A DNA stretch of 64,000 nt from DASVAL01 sp035649575 (GTDB lineage Bacteria; Planctomycetota; UBA1135; UBA2386), in NCBI GenBank assembly GCA_035649575.1, contig DASRJH010000199.1:19965-83964 (forward strand). Reading direction: 5' to 3'. Below are positions 51,743 through 60,503 of this stretch, in pieces. Position 1 is the first letter of the stretch. Each line of letters opens with the position of its first letter. Under the pieces are notes generated by a model. It was given only the letters and a program-made list of their open reading frames with translations. It was not told where the DNA came from and made no database searches. Position numbers and translations under genes: made by a program.

Positions 51743-52606
51743 ATGAAGATCCGTATCGCATCCACCTTGCTTGCCCTGATGCTGCCACTGGCTGCACAGG
51801 AGCCCGCCGCGAACCACGAGGCGATTTTCTACAAAGCCTACTACCTCGAGAAGGGGGCGCGCGACCGCGAGGGTGCGTCGGTCCTCTACGAGCAGTTCCT
51901 TAACCTCGCGCCCGATCACAAGTACGCGAAGGAAGCGGCAACTCAGCAGTACCACCTGCTCGGCACCATGGGCAAGACGAAGGAGCAGAACGCCTTCAAG
52001 GCCAAGTACGAGAAGCTGCTCGGCAACGTTGGCCCGGCGCCGGCTGCGGGCGACCGGCCTGATGGCGGTGGCGCGGACGCTCCGCGCGGACGCGGGGAAG
52101 GCCAGGGTCGCCCCGGTGCCGGTGGCGGCGGCGACATGCAGGCGCGCCTGGCGGACCTCGAGAAGCAACTCGCGAAGGCCAAGGAAGAGGGCAACGCCGA
52201 AGAAGTGAAGAAGCTCGAGGACCAGATCACGCGCACGAAGCAGATGGCCGAGCGAGGCGGGCGCGCTGGTGGCGGCAACGCCGGAGCCGGTGGCCGCGGC
52301 GGCCTCTTCGCTGTGCTCGGCAACAACAAGAAGATCAGCGAGATGACCGCCGAGGAGAAGACGGCCCTGAAGGACGCCGTTTCGAACTACACGGTCAGCG
52401 ATCGCATGCGCGAGCGCATAGGCGAAGACGTGGCCAAGAAGCTCGAAGAGAACGTCGCGAGCCTCAAGAAGGCGCTCGACGCCGACAAGACCGAAGATGC
52501 GCAGAAGGCGCTCGACGCGGTCCGTGCCGCGATGCCGGCTCGGCGCGACCGCGGCGGCGGCGGTGGTGGTGGTGGCGGTGGTGGCAACGGCGGCGGCATT
52601 CGCTGA
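51743..52606 (+). CDS. Secreted Gly-rich helical protein
   Basis: 287 residues from ATG 51743, with GAGGAG eight bases upstream. Signal peptide (IASTLLALMLPLAAQ). A TPR-like helix pair (about 25-75, EGASVLYEQFLNLAPDHKYAKEA), then Gly-rich linkers and charged coiled-coil segments (RLADLEKQLAKAKEEGN). The end is a Gly tract (about twelve Gly) with no hydrophobic helix after it, so it is not a GlyGly-CTERM. Function unknown. A strong terminator follows. Confidence 0.65.
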   Translation: MKIRIASTLLALMLPLAAQEPAANHEAIFYKAYYLEKGARDREGASVLYEQFLNLAPDHKYAKEAATQQYHLLGTMGKTKEQNAFKAKYEKLLGNVGPAPAAGDRPDGGGADAPRGRGEGQGRPGAGGGGDMQARLADLEKQLAKAKEEGNAEEVKKLEDQITRTKQMAERGGRAGGGNAGAGGRGGLFAVLGNNKKISEMTAEEKTALKDAVSNYTVSDRMRERIGEDVAKKLEENVASLKKALDADKTEDAQKALDAVRAAMPARRDRGGGGGGGGGGGNGGGIR

Positions 52607-52638
52607 GCGAAAGCCCGCTGACTGCACGACCAGCCGCG

Positions 52639-52674
52639 CGGCCGCGTGGGTTACCACGCGGCCGTCTGTTTTTG
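52639..52674 (+). terminator. Rho-independent terminator
   Basis: CGGCCGCGTGG (52639-52649) pairs perfectly with CCACGCGGCCG (52654-52664) around the loop GTTA. TCTGTTTTTG follows directly. It is 33 bp after the stop of the Gly-rich protein gene and is the clearest intrinsic terminator in the window. Confidence 0.9.
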
Positions 52675-52720
52675 CGGCGAGTTCCTTCCGCGCCGGGGAC
52701 CCGCTGGCAACACTGCGCCT

Positions 52721-54289
52721 GTGGCCAAGCGCCCTGACCCCGTGCGGCTCGAGGTGTTCCATCACCTCGTGAGCGCCTTCTGCGAAGAAGCAGGCGCGCG
52801 CCTGCAGTGCAGTGCCGTGAGCCCGAACATCCGCGAGCGACGCGATTTCTCGGTCGCGTTCTTCGACCGCGATGGGCGGTTGCTCGCGCAGGCGGCGCAC
52901 ATCCCCGTGCACCTCGGCAGCGCCGCCGATTCCGTCGCGGCCGTGCGCAACGCGATCGACCTGCAGCCCGGCGACGTGGCGATCCTCAACGATCCCTACG
53001 CTGGCGGAACGCATCTGCCCGACGTGACGATGGTGCGCCCCGTGTTTCTCGGCGATCGCGGCCAGCCCGAGTGGTTCCTGTGCAACCGCGCGCACCACGC
53101 CGACATCGGCGGTAGCACGCCCGGGTCGATGGGCATCGTGGCCGACCTCTACGCCGAAGGCCTGATCATTCCGCCCGTGTTGTTGCGCCGGCGCGGCCGC
53201 CTCGAGCCCGACCTGCTGCGCTTGTTCGAACGCAACGTGCGCGGGGCGCAAGAACGGCTCGTCGATCTGCGCGCGCAGGAGGCGAGCCTCGCGCAGCTCG
53301 AGCAGCGTCTCGTCGGATTTGCGCGCGAGACTGGGTTGAACGAAGTCCGGCAGACCTCGACGCAGCTGCTCGACTACACCGAACGCGCGGGGCGCAGCAT
53401 GCTGCGCGGACTGCGTCGCGGCGTGTTCCAGGCCGAGGATCACCTCGAAGGGGACGGCTTCGGCAGCGGGCCGCTGCGCATCGCGCTGCAGCTGCGCCTC
53501 ACGGGCGAGCACGCGACGTTCGACTGGCGATCTTGCAGTGACCAGGCGCGCGGCGGTGTGAATTGCAACCGCAGCGTCGTGCTCGCGGCGTCGGTCTACG
53601 CGCTGCGTTGTCTGTGCACGGATCGGCTGCCGACCAACGACGGCTTGTTCCGCCTGATCTCGCTCGAAGTGCGTCCCGGCAGTCTCGTCGATCCGAAGTC
53701 GCCGGCACCGGTGGCCGGCGGCAACGTCGAAACGAGCCAGCGCCTCGTCGATGTCGCGTTCCAAGCACTCGCGAAGGCCGCGCCCGATCGTGTCCCCGCG
53801 GCGTCCGCCGGTACGATGAGCAACCTGTCGTTCGGCGGCGTGACGTCGCAGGGCGTCGAGTTCGCGAGCTACGAGACGCTGCCCGGCGGCGCCGGAGCGA
53901 GCCCGACGATGGCCGGCCAGGCGGCGATCCAGACGCACATGACGAACACGCGCAACACGCCGGTCGAAGAGCTCGAGCATCGTTACCCGGTGCGCGTGCG
54001 TTCGCTGTCGGTGCGGCGCGGCAGCGGCGGTCGGGGCGCGCGCGCAGGTGGTGACGGACTCGTGAAGTCGATCGAGGCGTTGGACTCGTTGCGCGTTTCG
54101 TTCCTCGGCGAACGCCACGAAGGGGGCCCACCCGGCCTGGCCGGCGGTCGCGCGGGGCGACCCGGGCGCCTGCTGCGGCAGCGGCGCGGAGGTGAAGAGC
54201 AACTGCCGGCCAAGGTGACGTTCGTGCTCGAGCCCGGCGAGATCCTCGTCGTCGAGACGCCCGGTGGGGGTGGCCATGGCAGGGGCTAG
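52721..54289 (+). CDS. Hydantoinase B/oxoprolinase family protein
   Basis: 522 residues from GTG 52721; upstream ATG 52646 lies within the terminator stem-loop, so it was rejected. Family signatures: VFHHLVSAFCEEAGARLQ, NDPYAGGTHLPDVTMV (the conserved NDPY-x-GGTH metal site), HHADIGGSTPGSM and the late GGNVETSQRLVD. HyuB subunits act with HyuA in ATP-dependent hydrolysis of hydantoins or 5-oxoproline; no hyuA-type gene is adjacent. The lipoprotein gene overlaps its last 14 bp. Confidence 0.9.
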   Translation: MAKRPDPVRLEVFHHLVSAFCEEAGARLQCSAVSPNIRERRDFSVAFFDRDGRLLAQAAHIPVHLGSAADSVAAVRNAIDLQPGDVAILNDPYAGGTHLPDVTMVRPVFLGDRGQPEWFLCNRAHHADIGGSTPGSMGIVADLYAEGLIIPPVLLRRRGRLEPDLLRLFERNVRGAQERLVDLRAQEASLAQLEQRLVGFARETGLNEVRQTSTQLLDYTERAGRSMLRGLRRGVFQAEDHLEGDGFGSGPLRIALQLRLTGEHATFDWRSCSDQARGGVNCNRSVVLAASVYALRCLCTDRLPTNDGLFRLISLEVRPGSLVDPKSPAPVAGGNVETSQRLVDVAFQALAKAAPDRVPAASAGTMSNLSFGGVTSQGVEFASYETLPGGAGASPTMAGQAAIQTHMTNTRNTPVEELEHRYPVRVRSLSVRRGSGGRGARAGGDGLVKSIEALDSLRVSFLGERHEGGPPGLAGGRAGRPGRLLRQRRGGEEQLPAKVTFVLEPGEILVVETPGGGGHGRG

Positions 54290-54695
54290 GGTGCGCGCTC
54301 TGCAACTGGCCGGAGGTTTGCTGCTGGCGGCGTGCGCGGCGACGGCCTACAGCCCGCTGCCGGTGGAGCTCGGCGGTCGCCTGCCGCCCGACGCCTATGG
54401 CCGCTGCAAGGAAGTGCTGCAGAACCTGGCCGCGCTCGAGGTCGCCGACGAGCAGGCCTTCCTGCTGCGCACGACCTGGTATCCGATCGACGATCCGCTC
54501 GGCGAACGGCGCGCTGCCGTGTTCCGCGACGCAGACCCATACGCGGGGCCGGACCTCGCCGTCGTCGTCGAGTTCCGGCGACCTTCGCTGCCGCTGTTCG
54601 GCCTGCCGCAGTGGTCGTCGCCGCGCGGTGATCCCGTGGCCGAGCGCGAGCTCGTCGAATCGCTGCGGCAGGCGCTCACGGCGCAACGGCCTTGA
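54276..54695 (+). CDS. Small lipoprotein
   Basis: 139 residues from ATG 54276, overlapping the previous gene by 14 bp. Signal peptide with a good lipobox (LLAAC, Cys about 18), so lipid-anchored. The rest (about 120 residues) is a small domain with PDAYGRCKEVLQNLAAL, a WYPIDDP turn and VVVEFRRPSLPLFG. No family recognised. The stop overlaps convergently with the end of the minus-strand gene at 54676 (20 bp). Confidence 0.65.
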   Translation: MAGARVRALQLAGGLLLAACAATAYSPLPVELGGRLPPDAYGRCKEVLQNLAALEVADEQAFLLRTTWYPIDDPLGERRAAVFRDADPYAGPDLAVVVEFRRPSLPLFGLPQWSSPRGDPVAERELVESLRQALTAQRP

Positions 54696-55692
54696 TCGCG
54701 GCCCGAATGCGCGCGAGGCGCGCGTCGTGCGGCCACCGATCGCAGGCGCGTCGGATCAGCGCCATCGCGGCGGGCCATTGGTCGCGCGCTTCGAGCAGTC
54801 GCGCGCGCGCGAGCGTGATCGCGATGCGGTCGGCGCCGGCGACGCGGCGGCCATTGCGAACGGCGCGCAACGCCGCGACGAGGTCGGCCTCGACGAGGCA
54901 GGCCTCGAACAACCACAACCAGGTCCCGGCCGCCGTCGGATGCAGGCCCGTCGCGTGTTCGAGCAGACGGCGCGGCGCGTGGGCATCGAGGCGCGGCCGG
55001 CGCACCCAGTCGCGCAGCACGGACCGCACGTCGTGGCTCGATGACCGCACGCGGAAGTGAGCCGCGATGCGCCGGATCCGGCGCAGGCGCCCGCGCGGGT
55101 CCGGAGCGGGGCGCTGGCGCGCGAGCAGGTGCACGGCGCCGCGATCCCGCAGCAGGTCGGCCGCGAGTCCCGTCAGAGCCTCCGCGAGCCGCAGGCGCCA
55201 GAACGCGAGATACTGCTCGTCACAACCGAGCTCGGTCGCCAGGACCTCGAGCTCCTGCCGCAGGCGGCGCGCTTCCTTGCGGCCGCTCGCGGCGCTCGCC
55301 GCAAGGTTGAGCCGGCCGTTGCCCATGGCGACGATGCTGTGGCGCGACACGAGGTCGGTCTCGGCGACACCCGGGCCTCGGGCCGCGAGGGAGGCATCGG
55401 GCATCACCGTGTTCTTGTTGCGGCCCACGCGATGGTGGTAGATCCAGCGCTCGGCGGCCCGCATCCAGCGGGTATGGCGCTCCGACGTCGGCAGCCGCAC
55501 GACCGTGTCGGCGTGCAGGAGACAGTCGACGGCGAGCTCCTGGCGCAACTCGTCGGTCAGATCCGGAATCTGGCCACGTCTGATGCCCTTCCAGGCGGCA
55601 ATCCGGCGGATCGCGCCGGGCAGGATCCGCTTCGTGAACACCTCCAACAGGGCCAGCGCCTCCACCCGCCTCGTCTGCTCGCTTGCGTTCAT
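54676..55692 (-). CDS. Unrecognised Arg-rich helical protein
   Basis: 338 residues from ATG 55692. No signal peptide. Almost entirely helical and Arg/Ala-rich, with a central LRQELEVLATELGCDEQYLAF segment and TPR-like units toward the end (ATGLHPTAAGTWLWLFEACL ... ALIRRACDRWPHDARLARIR). It could be a regulatory or scaffold protein; no catalytic or DNA-binding motif is certain. Divergent from purA across a 137-bp gap with iteron-like repeats. Confidence 0.6.
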   Translation of the reverse strand: MNASEQTRRVEALALLEVFTKRILPGAIRRIAAWKGIRRGQIPDLTDELRQELAVDCLLHADTVVRLPTSERHTRWMRAAERWIYHHRVGRNKNTVMPDASLAARGPGVAETDLVSRHSIVAMGNGRLNLAASAASGRKEARRLRQELEVLATELGCDEQYLAFWRLRLAEALTGLAADLLRDRGAVHLLARQRPAPDPRGRLRRIRRIAAHFRVRSSSHDVRSVLRDWVRRPRLDAHAPRRLLEHATGLHPTAAGTWLWLFEACLVEADLVAALRAVRNGRRVAGADRIAITLARARLLEARDQWPAAMALIRRACDRWPHDARLARIRAAIKAVAP

Positions 55693-55717
55693 TCGTCGAC
55701 TCCTCGTGCAGTGTCCT

Positions 55718-55757
55718 GCACCGGAGTGTGCAACCGGAGGCAACCGGTCAGGTTGCC
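55718..55757. promoter_or_regulatory. Iteron-like operator candidate upstream of purA
   Basis: Three related units GCACCGGAG (55718), GCAACCGGAG (55730) and GCAACCGG (55740) are followed by the inverted half GGTTGCC (55751-55757). Two units start exactly 10 bp apart, one helical turn. They sit in the divergent region of purA and the gene at 54676. An extended -10-like TGGTATGCT lies at 55796-55804. Likely a binding site for a regulator of one or both genes; the protein is unknown. Confidence 0.4.
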
Positions 55758-55829
55758 GTCGGAACGCGGAAGGTCGTGAACCTCGTTGCAGCGGTGGTAT
55801 GCTCCGGGGCTTTTGCCGCAAGCCGATCC

Positions 55830-57101
55830 ATGCCCATTACGTGTGTCGTTGGCATCCTCTGGGGTGACGAAGGCAAGGGCAAAGTCATCGACTTCCTTGC
55901 CGCCGAGACCGACTTCATCGTGCGCTACGGGGGTGGCCACAACGCTGGCCACACGCTCGTGCTGCCTTCGGGCAAGCTCGTGTTGAACCTCGTGCCCTCG
56001 GGCATCGTGCATGCGCACACCGTGAACGTGATCGGCAACGGCGTCGTCGTCGACCCGATCCACCTGTGCGCCGAGATCGACAAGCTCAGGGAGCGCGGCC
56101 TCGAGGTCGAGCTCGGGCGCAACCTGCTGGTCAGCGAACGCGCGCACGTGATTCTCGAGGCGCATCGGCGGCAGGATCAATGGGCCGAGAACCTGCGCGG
56201 CAGCGGCAAGATCGGAACGACCGGGCGCGGCATCGGCCCCGCCTACAGCGACCGGTGCAGTCGCGTCGGCCTGCGTGTCGGCGACCTGTTGCGCAAGGGC
56301 CGCCTCGAGCAGACGCTGCACGTACTGGCGCAGCAGAAGAACTCCTGGTTCGCCGCGGCCGGCATGCCGCCGCTCGACGTGACGACGATGGCGCGCGAGC
56401 TCGGCGCCGCGGGCGACAAGCTGCGCGCGGGCATCGCCGACACGGGAGCGGTGCTGCGGGCCGCGCACGGCGCAGGCAAGCGCATACTGCTCGAAGGCGC
56501 GCAGGGCTGTCTGCTCGACCTCGAGCACGGCACCTATCCGTTCGTGACGAGCTCGCATGCGAGCACCGGAGGCGCGTTCAGCGGCACCGGTCTGCCGCCG
56601 CACGCGATGCGCGTGATCGGCATCGCGAAGGCCTACGCGACCCGCGTCGGCGAAGGGCCGTTCCCGACCGAGCTCAAGGACGACCTCGGCAACCGGCTGC
56701 GCACCGCGGGCAACGAATACGGTTCGGCCACCGGCCGGCCGCGGCGATGTGGCTGGTTCGACACGGTCGCCGTGCGTTACTCGAGCGCGGTCTCGGGTGC
56801 CAACGAGCTCGTCTTGACGAACCTCGACGTGCTGCGCGGCTTCTCGCCGCTTCGCATCGGTGTCGCGTACCGGCTGCCGGACGGCCGCCGCACGACGGAC
56901 CTGCCTGCATTCGAGCTCGAAGGCGTCGTGCCGGAGTTCGTCGACCTGCCGGGCTTCGACCAGGACCTGCGCGCGGTGCGGGAGTTCGAGGCACTGCCGC
57001 CGAAGGCGCAGGCGTATGTGCAGGCTCTCGAGCGGCACACTGGCCTGCCGATCCGCACCATCTCGGTGGGGCCCGAACGGAAGCAATTGATCCTGCGGTG
57101 A
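55830..57101 (+). CDS. purA: Adenylosuccinate synthetase
   Basis: 423 residues. The GTP loop WGDEGKGK with catalytic Asp13 and the catalytic His41 in GGHNAGHT match the E. coli numbering. Further motifs: GTTGRGIGPAYSDR, the IMP-site region EGAQGCLLDLEHGTYPFVTSS and RPRRCGWFD. It condenses IMP and aspartate with GTP, the first step to AMP. The GTG of uppS overlaps its stop (GTGA), an unusual link of purine and lipid-carrier synthesis. No adjacent purB. Confidence 0.97.
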   Translation: MPITCVVGILWGDEGKGKVIDFLAAETDFIVRYGGGHNAGHTLVLPSGKLVLNLVPSGIVHAHTVNVIGNGVVVDPIHLCAEIDKLRERGLEVELGRNLLVSERAHVILEAHRRQDQWAENLRGSGKIGTTGRGIGPAYSDRCSRVGLRVGDLLRKGRLEQTLHVLAQQKNSWFAAAGMPPLDVTTMARELGAAGDKLRAGIADTGAVLRAAHGAGKRILLEGAQGCLLDLEHGTYPFVTSSHASTGGAFSGTGLPPHAMRVIGIAKAYATRVGEGPFPTELKDDLGNRLRTAGNEYGSATGRPRRCGWFDTVAVRYSSAVSGANELVLTNLDVLRGFSPLRIGVAYRLPDGRRTTDLPAFELEGVVPEFVDLPGFDQDLRAVREFEALPPKAQAYVQALERHTGLPIRTISVGPERKQLILR

Positions 57102-57841
57102 GCACGAAGCCGAAGACAAAGGCGAAGACCAAGAACGAGCTGATCGTGCCGCGCAGCGTGGCGGTGATCATGGACGGTAATGGGCGCTGGGCGAAGCAGG
57201 CCGGCCTCGAGCGCTTCCGCGGCCACGAGCGCGGTATCGACGCGGTGCGGACGACCGTGACCGAATGTGTCCGGCTCGGCGTCGGCACGCTCGTGCTCTA
57301 CGCGTTCTCCGAGGAGAACTGGCAGCGACCGCAGCGCGAGATCAACCTGCTGTTCAAGCTGCTGAAGCGCTTCCTCGTCGAAGAACGCCCGACGCTCATG
57401 AAGAACCGCGTGCGCCTCTTGCACTCGGGCCGCACCGCGCGGCTCGCGCCGGACGTGAAGCAGCTGCTCGACGAGACGATTGCGATGACCGGCGCGAACA
57501 CGGGCATGCGGCTCAGCCTCGCGATCAGCTACGGCGGTCGTCAGGAGCTCGTCGACGGCATGAAGGCGATCGCGGCGCGCGTGAAGGCAGGAACCTTGCA
57601 GCCCGACCAGATCGACGAGGCCGTGATCCGACAGCATCTCTACCAACCCGACCTGCCCGATCCCGACCTGCTGATCCGCACGGCCGGCGAACAGCGCATC
57701 AGCAACTTCCTGCTCTGGCAGATGAGCTACGCGGAGATCCATACGAGCGACGTCTGCTGGCCGGACTTCGGCAAGGAGGAGCTGGAAGCCGCGTTCCGCG
57801 ACTACGGTTCCCGGGTGCGCAAGTTCGGCAAGGTGTTGTGA
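57098..57841 (+). CDS. uppS: Isoprenyl transferase (undecaprenyl diphosphate synthase)
   Basis: 247 residues from GTG 57098. Catalytic Asp26 in IMDGNGRWA, the RFRGHERGID helix, YAFSEENWQRP and the C-terminal RTAGEQRISNFLLWQMSYAE. It makes the C55 carrier for peptidoglycan and glycan synthesis by cis-prenyl chain elongation. The N-terminal Lys/Thr-rich 14 residues are an extension. cdsA follows with no gap, the usual uppS-cdsA order. Confidence 0.97.
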   Translation: MSTKPKTKAKTKNELIVPRSVAVIMDGNGRWAKQAGLERFRGHERGIDAVRTTVTECVRLGVGTLVLYAFSEENWQRPQREINLLFKLLKRFLVEERPTLMKNRVRLLHSGRTARLAPDVKQLLDETIAMTGANTGMRLSLAISYGGRQELVDGMKAIAARVKAGTLQPDQIDEAVIRQHLYQPDLPDPDLLIRTAGEQRISNFLLWQMSYAEIHTSDVCWPDFGKEELEAAFRDYGSRVRKFGKVL

Positions 57842-58696
57842 ATGGGGCAAGGTGAATTCCGGATCCGGGCCGTCTTGGCGCCCGCGATGCTGGCCGCCAT
57901 CGCCGCGGTCTACTGGCTCGACATGAGCGGTGTGCTCGGAACCCGGCAGGGTGCTTTGTCCGCAGCCGTGCTCGCCTTGCTCGGCTTCGGCGGCGTCCTC
58001 GAGTACGTGCAGCTGTTGCGCGGCGGCGGGTTCGCGGTCGCTAGCACGCTGCTGCTCGCCGTGTCGGGACTGCTCTTCGCGAGCGCGTTTCCGTTCGGCT
58101 GGCACGACCTCGACCGCGAGCTCTACCCGCTCGTGATCGCGACGCTACTGCTGTTGTTCCCGCTCGCGGTCCGCTCGTTGGGTCGCGACGACATGCGGAC
58201 AGGACTCGAGACGCAGGGCTCCACGCTGCTCGGCTTCATCTTCGTCGCGTGGCCGATGTATCTCGCGATGGGGACCTGCTTGCGCTGTCTGCCTTCGGTG
58301 CTCTACGTCGTGCTCGTCTGCAAGGGCGGCGACATCGGCGGCTATTGCACGGGTCGCTTGTTCGGTCGCACCAAGCTCATCCCGCACATCAGTCCCGGCA
58401 AGACCGTGGAGGGCGCCGCCGGGAGCCTGCTGTTCTCGCTGCTGCTCGCCGTGCTGCTGCGCGGCCCGCTGCTCGACTCCTCCTTCACATTGTCTTTTCC
58501 GGCCGCACTCGGGGTCGGCGTGGTGCTCAACTTCACGACCCAGACCGGCGACCTCGTCGAGTCGCTGCTCAAGCGACGCTGCGGCGCAAAGGACTCGTCG
58601 CGGCTGCTGCCGGCGCACGGCGGGATCCTCGACCTGGTCGACAGTCTGCTCTTCTCGTTCTGTGCCTGGTTCCTGATCCTCGTCCGGCTCACTTGA
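57842..58696 (+). CDS. cdsA: Phosphatidate cytidylyltransferase
   Basis: 284 residues with about seven to eight transmembrane helices. The signature near the C-terminus reads QTGDLVESLLKRRCGAKDSS, then GGILDLVDSL, matching the CdsA consensus. An earlier conserved part is GDIGGYCTGRLFGRTKLIP. It makes CDP-diacylglycerol for phospholipid synthesis. ATG follows the uppS TGA directly. Confidence 0.95.
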   Translation: MGQGEFRIRAVLAPAMLAAIAAVYWLDMSGVLGTRQGALSAAVLALLGFGGVLEYVQLLRGGGFAVASTLLLAVSGLLFASAFPFGWHDLDRELYPLVIATLLLLFPLAVRSLGRDDMRTGLETQGSTLLGFIFVAWPMYLAMGTCLRCLPSVLYVVLVCKGGDIGGYCTGRLFGRTKLIPHISPGKTVEGAAGSLLFSLLLAVLLRGPLLDSSFTLSFPAALGVGVVLNFTTQTGDLVESLLKRRCGAKDSSRLLPAHGGILDLVDSLLFSFCAWFLILVRLT

Positions 58697-58714
58697 GCGT
58701 AGACTGCCCTGCAC

Positions 58715-59683
58715 ATGAGTGACGCGGACGCCAACATCCCCGTGCAGTCGGTCGACGAAGCCCGGACTCTGCTCGGTCCCCTGGACAGCAATGCCCGTCT
58801 GATTCGCGAGTTGCACGGCGTGAACGTGCTGGCACGTGATGGCAGTCTGCGTCTGCTCGGCGACGCAGCCAGCGTGACGCTCGTGCAGCAGGTGCTCGAG
58901 GAGAGTCTCGCGGTGCTGCGCGCGGGGCGTCAGCTCGGCACGCAGGACGTGGCCGCGCAGTTGCGCGCCGCACTCGGCCCTGACGCGCTCGCCAACGGTG
59001 CCGCGGCGGCGGAGCGCAGCCCGAAACTCGGCAACGGTTCGGTGCGACCGCGGACGGCGGGACAGCAGCGCTACCTCGAGTGCATGGACGCCTTCGACGT
59101 CGTGTTTGCGGTCGGTCCGGCCGGCACGGGCAAGACCTACCTCGCCGTCGCGAAGGCCATCGAAGCGATGAAGCGAGGCATGGTGCGCCGCATGGTGCTG
59201 GTCCGGCCAGCCGTCGAAGCGGGCGAGAAACTCGGGTTCCTGCCGGGCGACTTCCAGGCCAAGATCGATCCGTATCTGCGACCCATGTACGACGCGCTGC
59301 AGGATCTGCTCGATGCGCGCACGCGCACGCGCTGGCTCGAGAGCGATGTCGTCGAGGTCTGTCCGCTCGCCTACATGCGCGGGCGCACGCTGAACCGCGC
59401 GTTCGTGATCCTCGACGAAGCGCAGAACACGACGGTGCCGCAGATGCTGATGTTCCTGACGCGTCTCGGCGAAGGCTCGCGCATGGTCGTCACGGGCGAT
59501 CCATCCCAGGTCGATCTACCCGGCAACGTCACCTCGGGTCTCGCCGACGCATGGCGCAAGCTCGCGGGCGTCGAGGGCATCGGACAGGTGCGGCTCGATG
59601 CCTCGGACGTCGTGCGGCACCAGGTCGTCAGCCGCATCGTGACGGCCTACGAGAGTGCCAACCAGCAGAAGCCCCGGGCATGA
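58715..59683 (+). CDS. phoH: PhoH-like ATPase
   Basis: 322 residues. N-terminal roughly 120 residues resemble the KH-like part of the family. P-loop GPAGTGKTYLA (Lys140), then RPAVEAGEKLGFLPGD, Walker B VILDEAQNT and the late VTGDPSQVDLPG. PhoH ATPases are linked to RNA metabolism and commonly lie directly before ybeY, as here. The ybeY ATG overlaps its TGA (ATGA). Confidence 0.95.
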   Translation: MSDADANIPVQSVDEARTLLGPLDSNARLIRELHGVNVLARDGSLRLLGDAASVTLVQQVLEESLAVLRAGRQLGTQDVAAQLRAALGPDALANGAAAAERSPKLGNGSVRPRTAGQQRYLECMDAFDVVFAVGPAGTGKTYLAVAKAIEAMKRGMVRRMVLVRPAVEAGEKLGFLPGDFQAKIDPYLRPMYDALQDLLDARTRTRWLESDVVEVCPLAYMRGRTLNRAFVILDEAQNTTVPQMLMFLTRLGEGSRMVVTGDPSQVDLPGNVTSGLADAWRKLAGVEGIGQVRLDASDVVRHQVVSRIVTAYESANQQKPRA

Positions 59684-60228
59684 AGCGCCCCCGCGCGCGG
59701 TCGCCGCGCAAGGTTCCAACCGCGTCGCGCAGGCCACAGGGACCGGTGCAAGTGCCTTCGCCCGAGCCGGTTCCGGCCTCAGGTCGGCCGGCGCGCCGGG
59801 CCGCGCTGGCCCTCGCCGTGACCGACCGCGGGCGCCCGCGCACGAACCTCGCCTTCCTCCGGTCGGTCGTGCGCACGACGCTGCACTTCGTCGAGCGACC
59901 AACGATGCCGGTGTCGCTGCTGCTCACCGGCGATGCCGAGATCGCGCAGCTGCACGCGCGTCACCTCGGTGACTCGACGCCGACGGACGTGATCTCGTTC
60001 GAAATCGATGGCGGTGCGGAGATCGTGATCAGCGTCGAGACGGCGTTGCGAAATGCGCGACACCACGGGCACTCGCTGCGCGCGGAGATCGCGCTCTACA
60101 TCGTGCACGGCATCTTGCACACGACGGGGTTCGACGACATCCGCGCGCGCGATCGTGCGCGCATACGCGCGGCGGAGCGCGCCGTGATGCAGCGTCTGCG
60201 GCTGGATGTTCACGCTGTCGATGCGTGA
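59680..60228 (+). CDS. ybeY: Endoribonuclease/rRNA maturation factor YbeY, variant metal site
   Basis: 182 residues, with a roughly 40-residue Arg/Pro-rich N-terminal extension before the family core. Core motifs: DAEIAQLHARHLGDSTPTDVISF and HGILHTTGFDD. The first two zinc ligands are His143 and His147; the third position of the usual H-x3-H-x5-H is Asp153 instead of His. YbeY acts in 16S rRNA 3' maturation and ribosome quality control. The start is fixed by the ATGA overlap with phoH. Confidence 0.92.
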   Translation: MKRPRARSPRKVPTASRRPQGPVQVPSPEPVPASGRPARRAALALAVTDRGRPRTNLAFLRSVVRTTLHFVERPTMPVSLLLTGDAEIAQLHARHLGDSTPTDVISFEIDGGAEIVISVETALRNARHHGHSLRAEIALYIVHGILHTTGFDDIRARDRARIRAAERAVMQRLRLDVHAVDA

Positions 60229-60324
60229 CGGCGTTGCTCGCGTGCGTGCTCGCATGCACACGCAGCGTGCGCGAAGAAGATGTGAGAAGAAGACGAGCCA
60301 CGACGACAAGCGAAGAAGTAGTGT

Positions 60325-60338
60325 GTGCAACGTTGCAC
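60325..60338. promoter_or_regulatory. 14-bp perfect palindrome, operator candidate
   Basis: GTGCAACGTTGCAC is a perfect palindrome 44 bp upstream of the -35 element of the putative promoter of the sigma-28-type gene. The size and symmetry suit a dimeric helix-turn-helix regulator. No second copy was noticed. Confidence 0.4.
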
Positions 60339-60381
60339 GAGAGGTGTCGTTGGTGTTAGCCTTTCAGTGTCGGTTCGCACT

Positions 60382-60411
60382 TTGACTTCGTCGTGACGAA
60401 CACGCTGTAAT
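60382..60411 (+). promoter_or_regulatory. Putative sigma-70 promoter of the sigma-28-type gene
   Basis: TTGACT (60382-60387), 18-bp spacer, TGTAAT (60406-60411). It matches -35 and -10 consensus elements well in an otherwise GC-rich region, 92 bp before the ATG. A start site near 60418 would give an 85-nt leader. Confidence 0.45.
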
Positions 60412-60503
60412 CGGCGCTGCACCACCAGCGCCGCAGCGGCGCGCTCGACACGTGACGCAAAGGGCGTCGCGACGTTGGTTTCCCAGATGGGCTCGGGCAG
60501 TAC

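Noticed and set aside
51743..52606. GlyGly-CTERM signal in the Gly-rich protein
   Set aside because: The Gly tract is the end of the protein; the hydrophobic helix and basic tail needed are absent.
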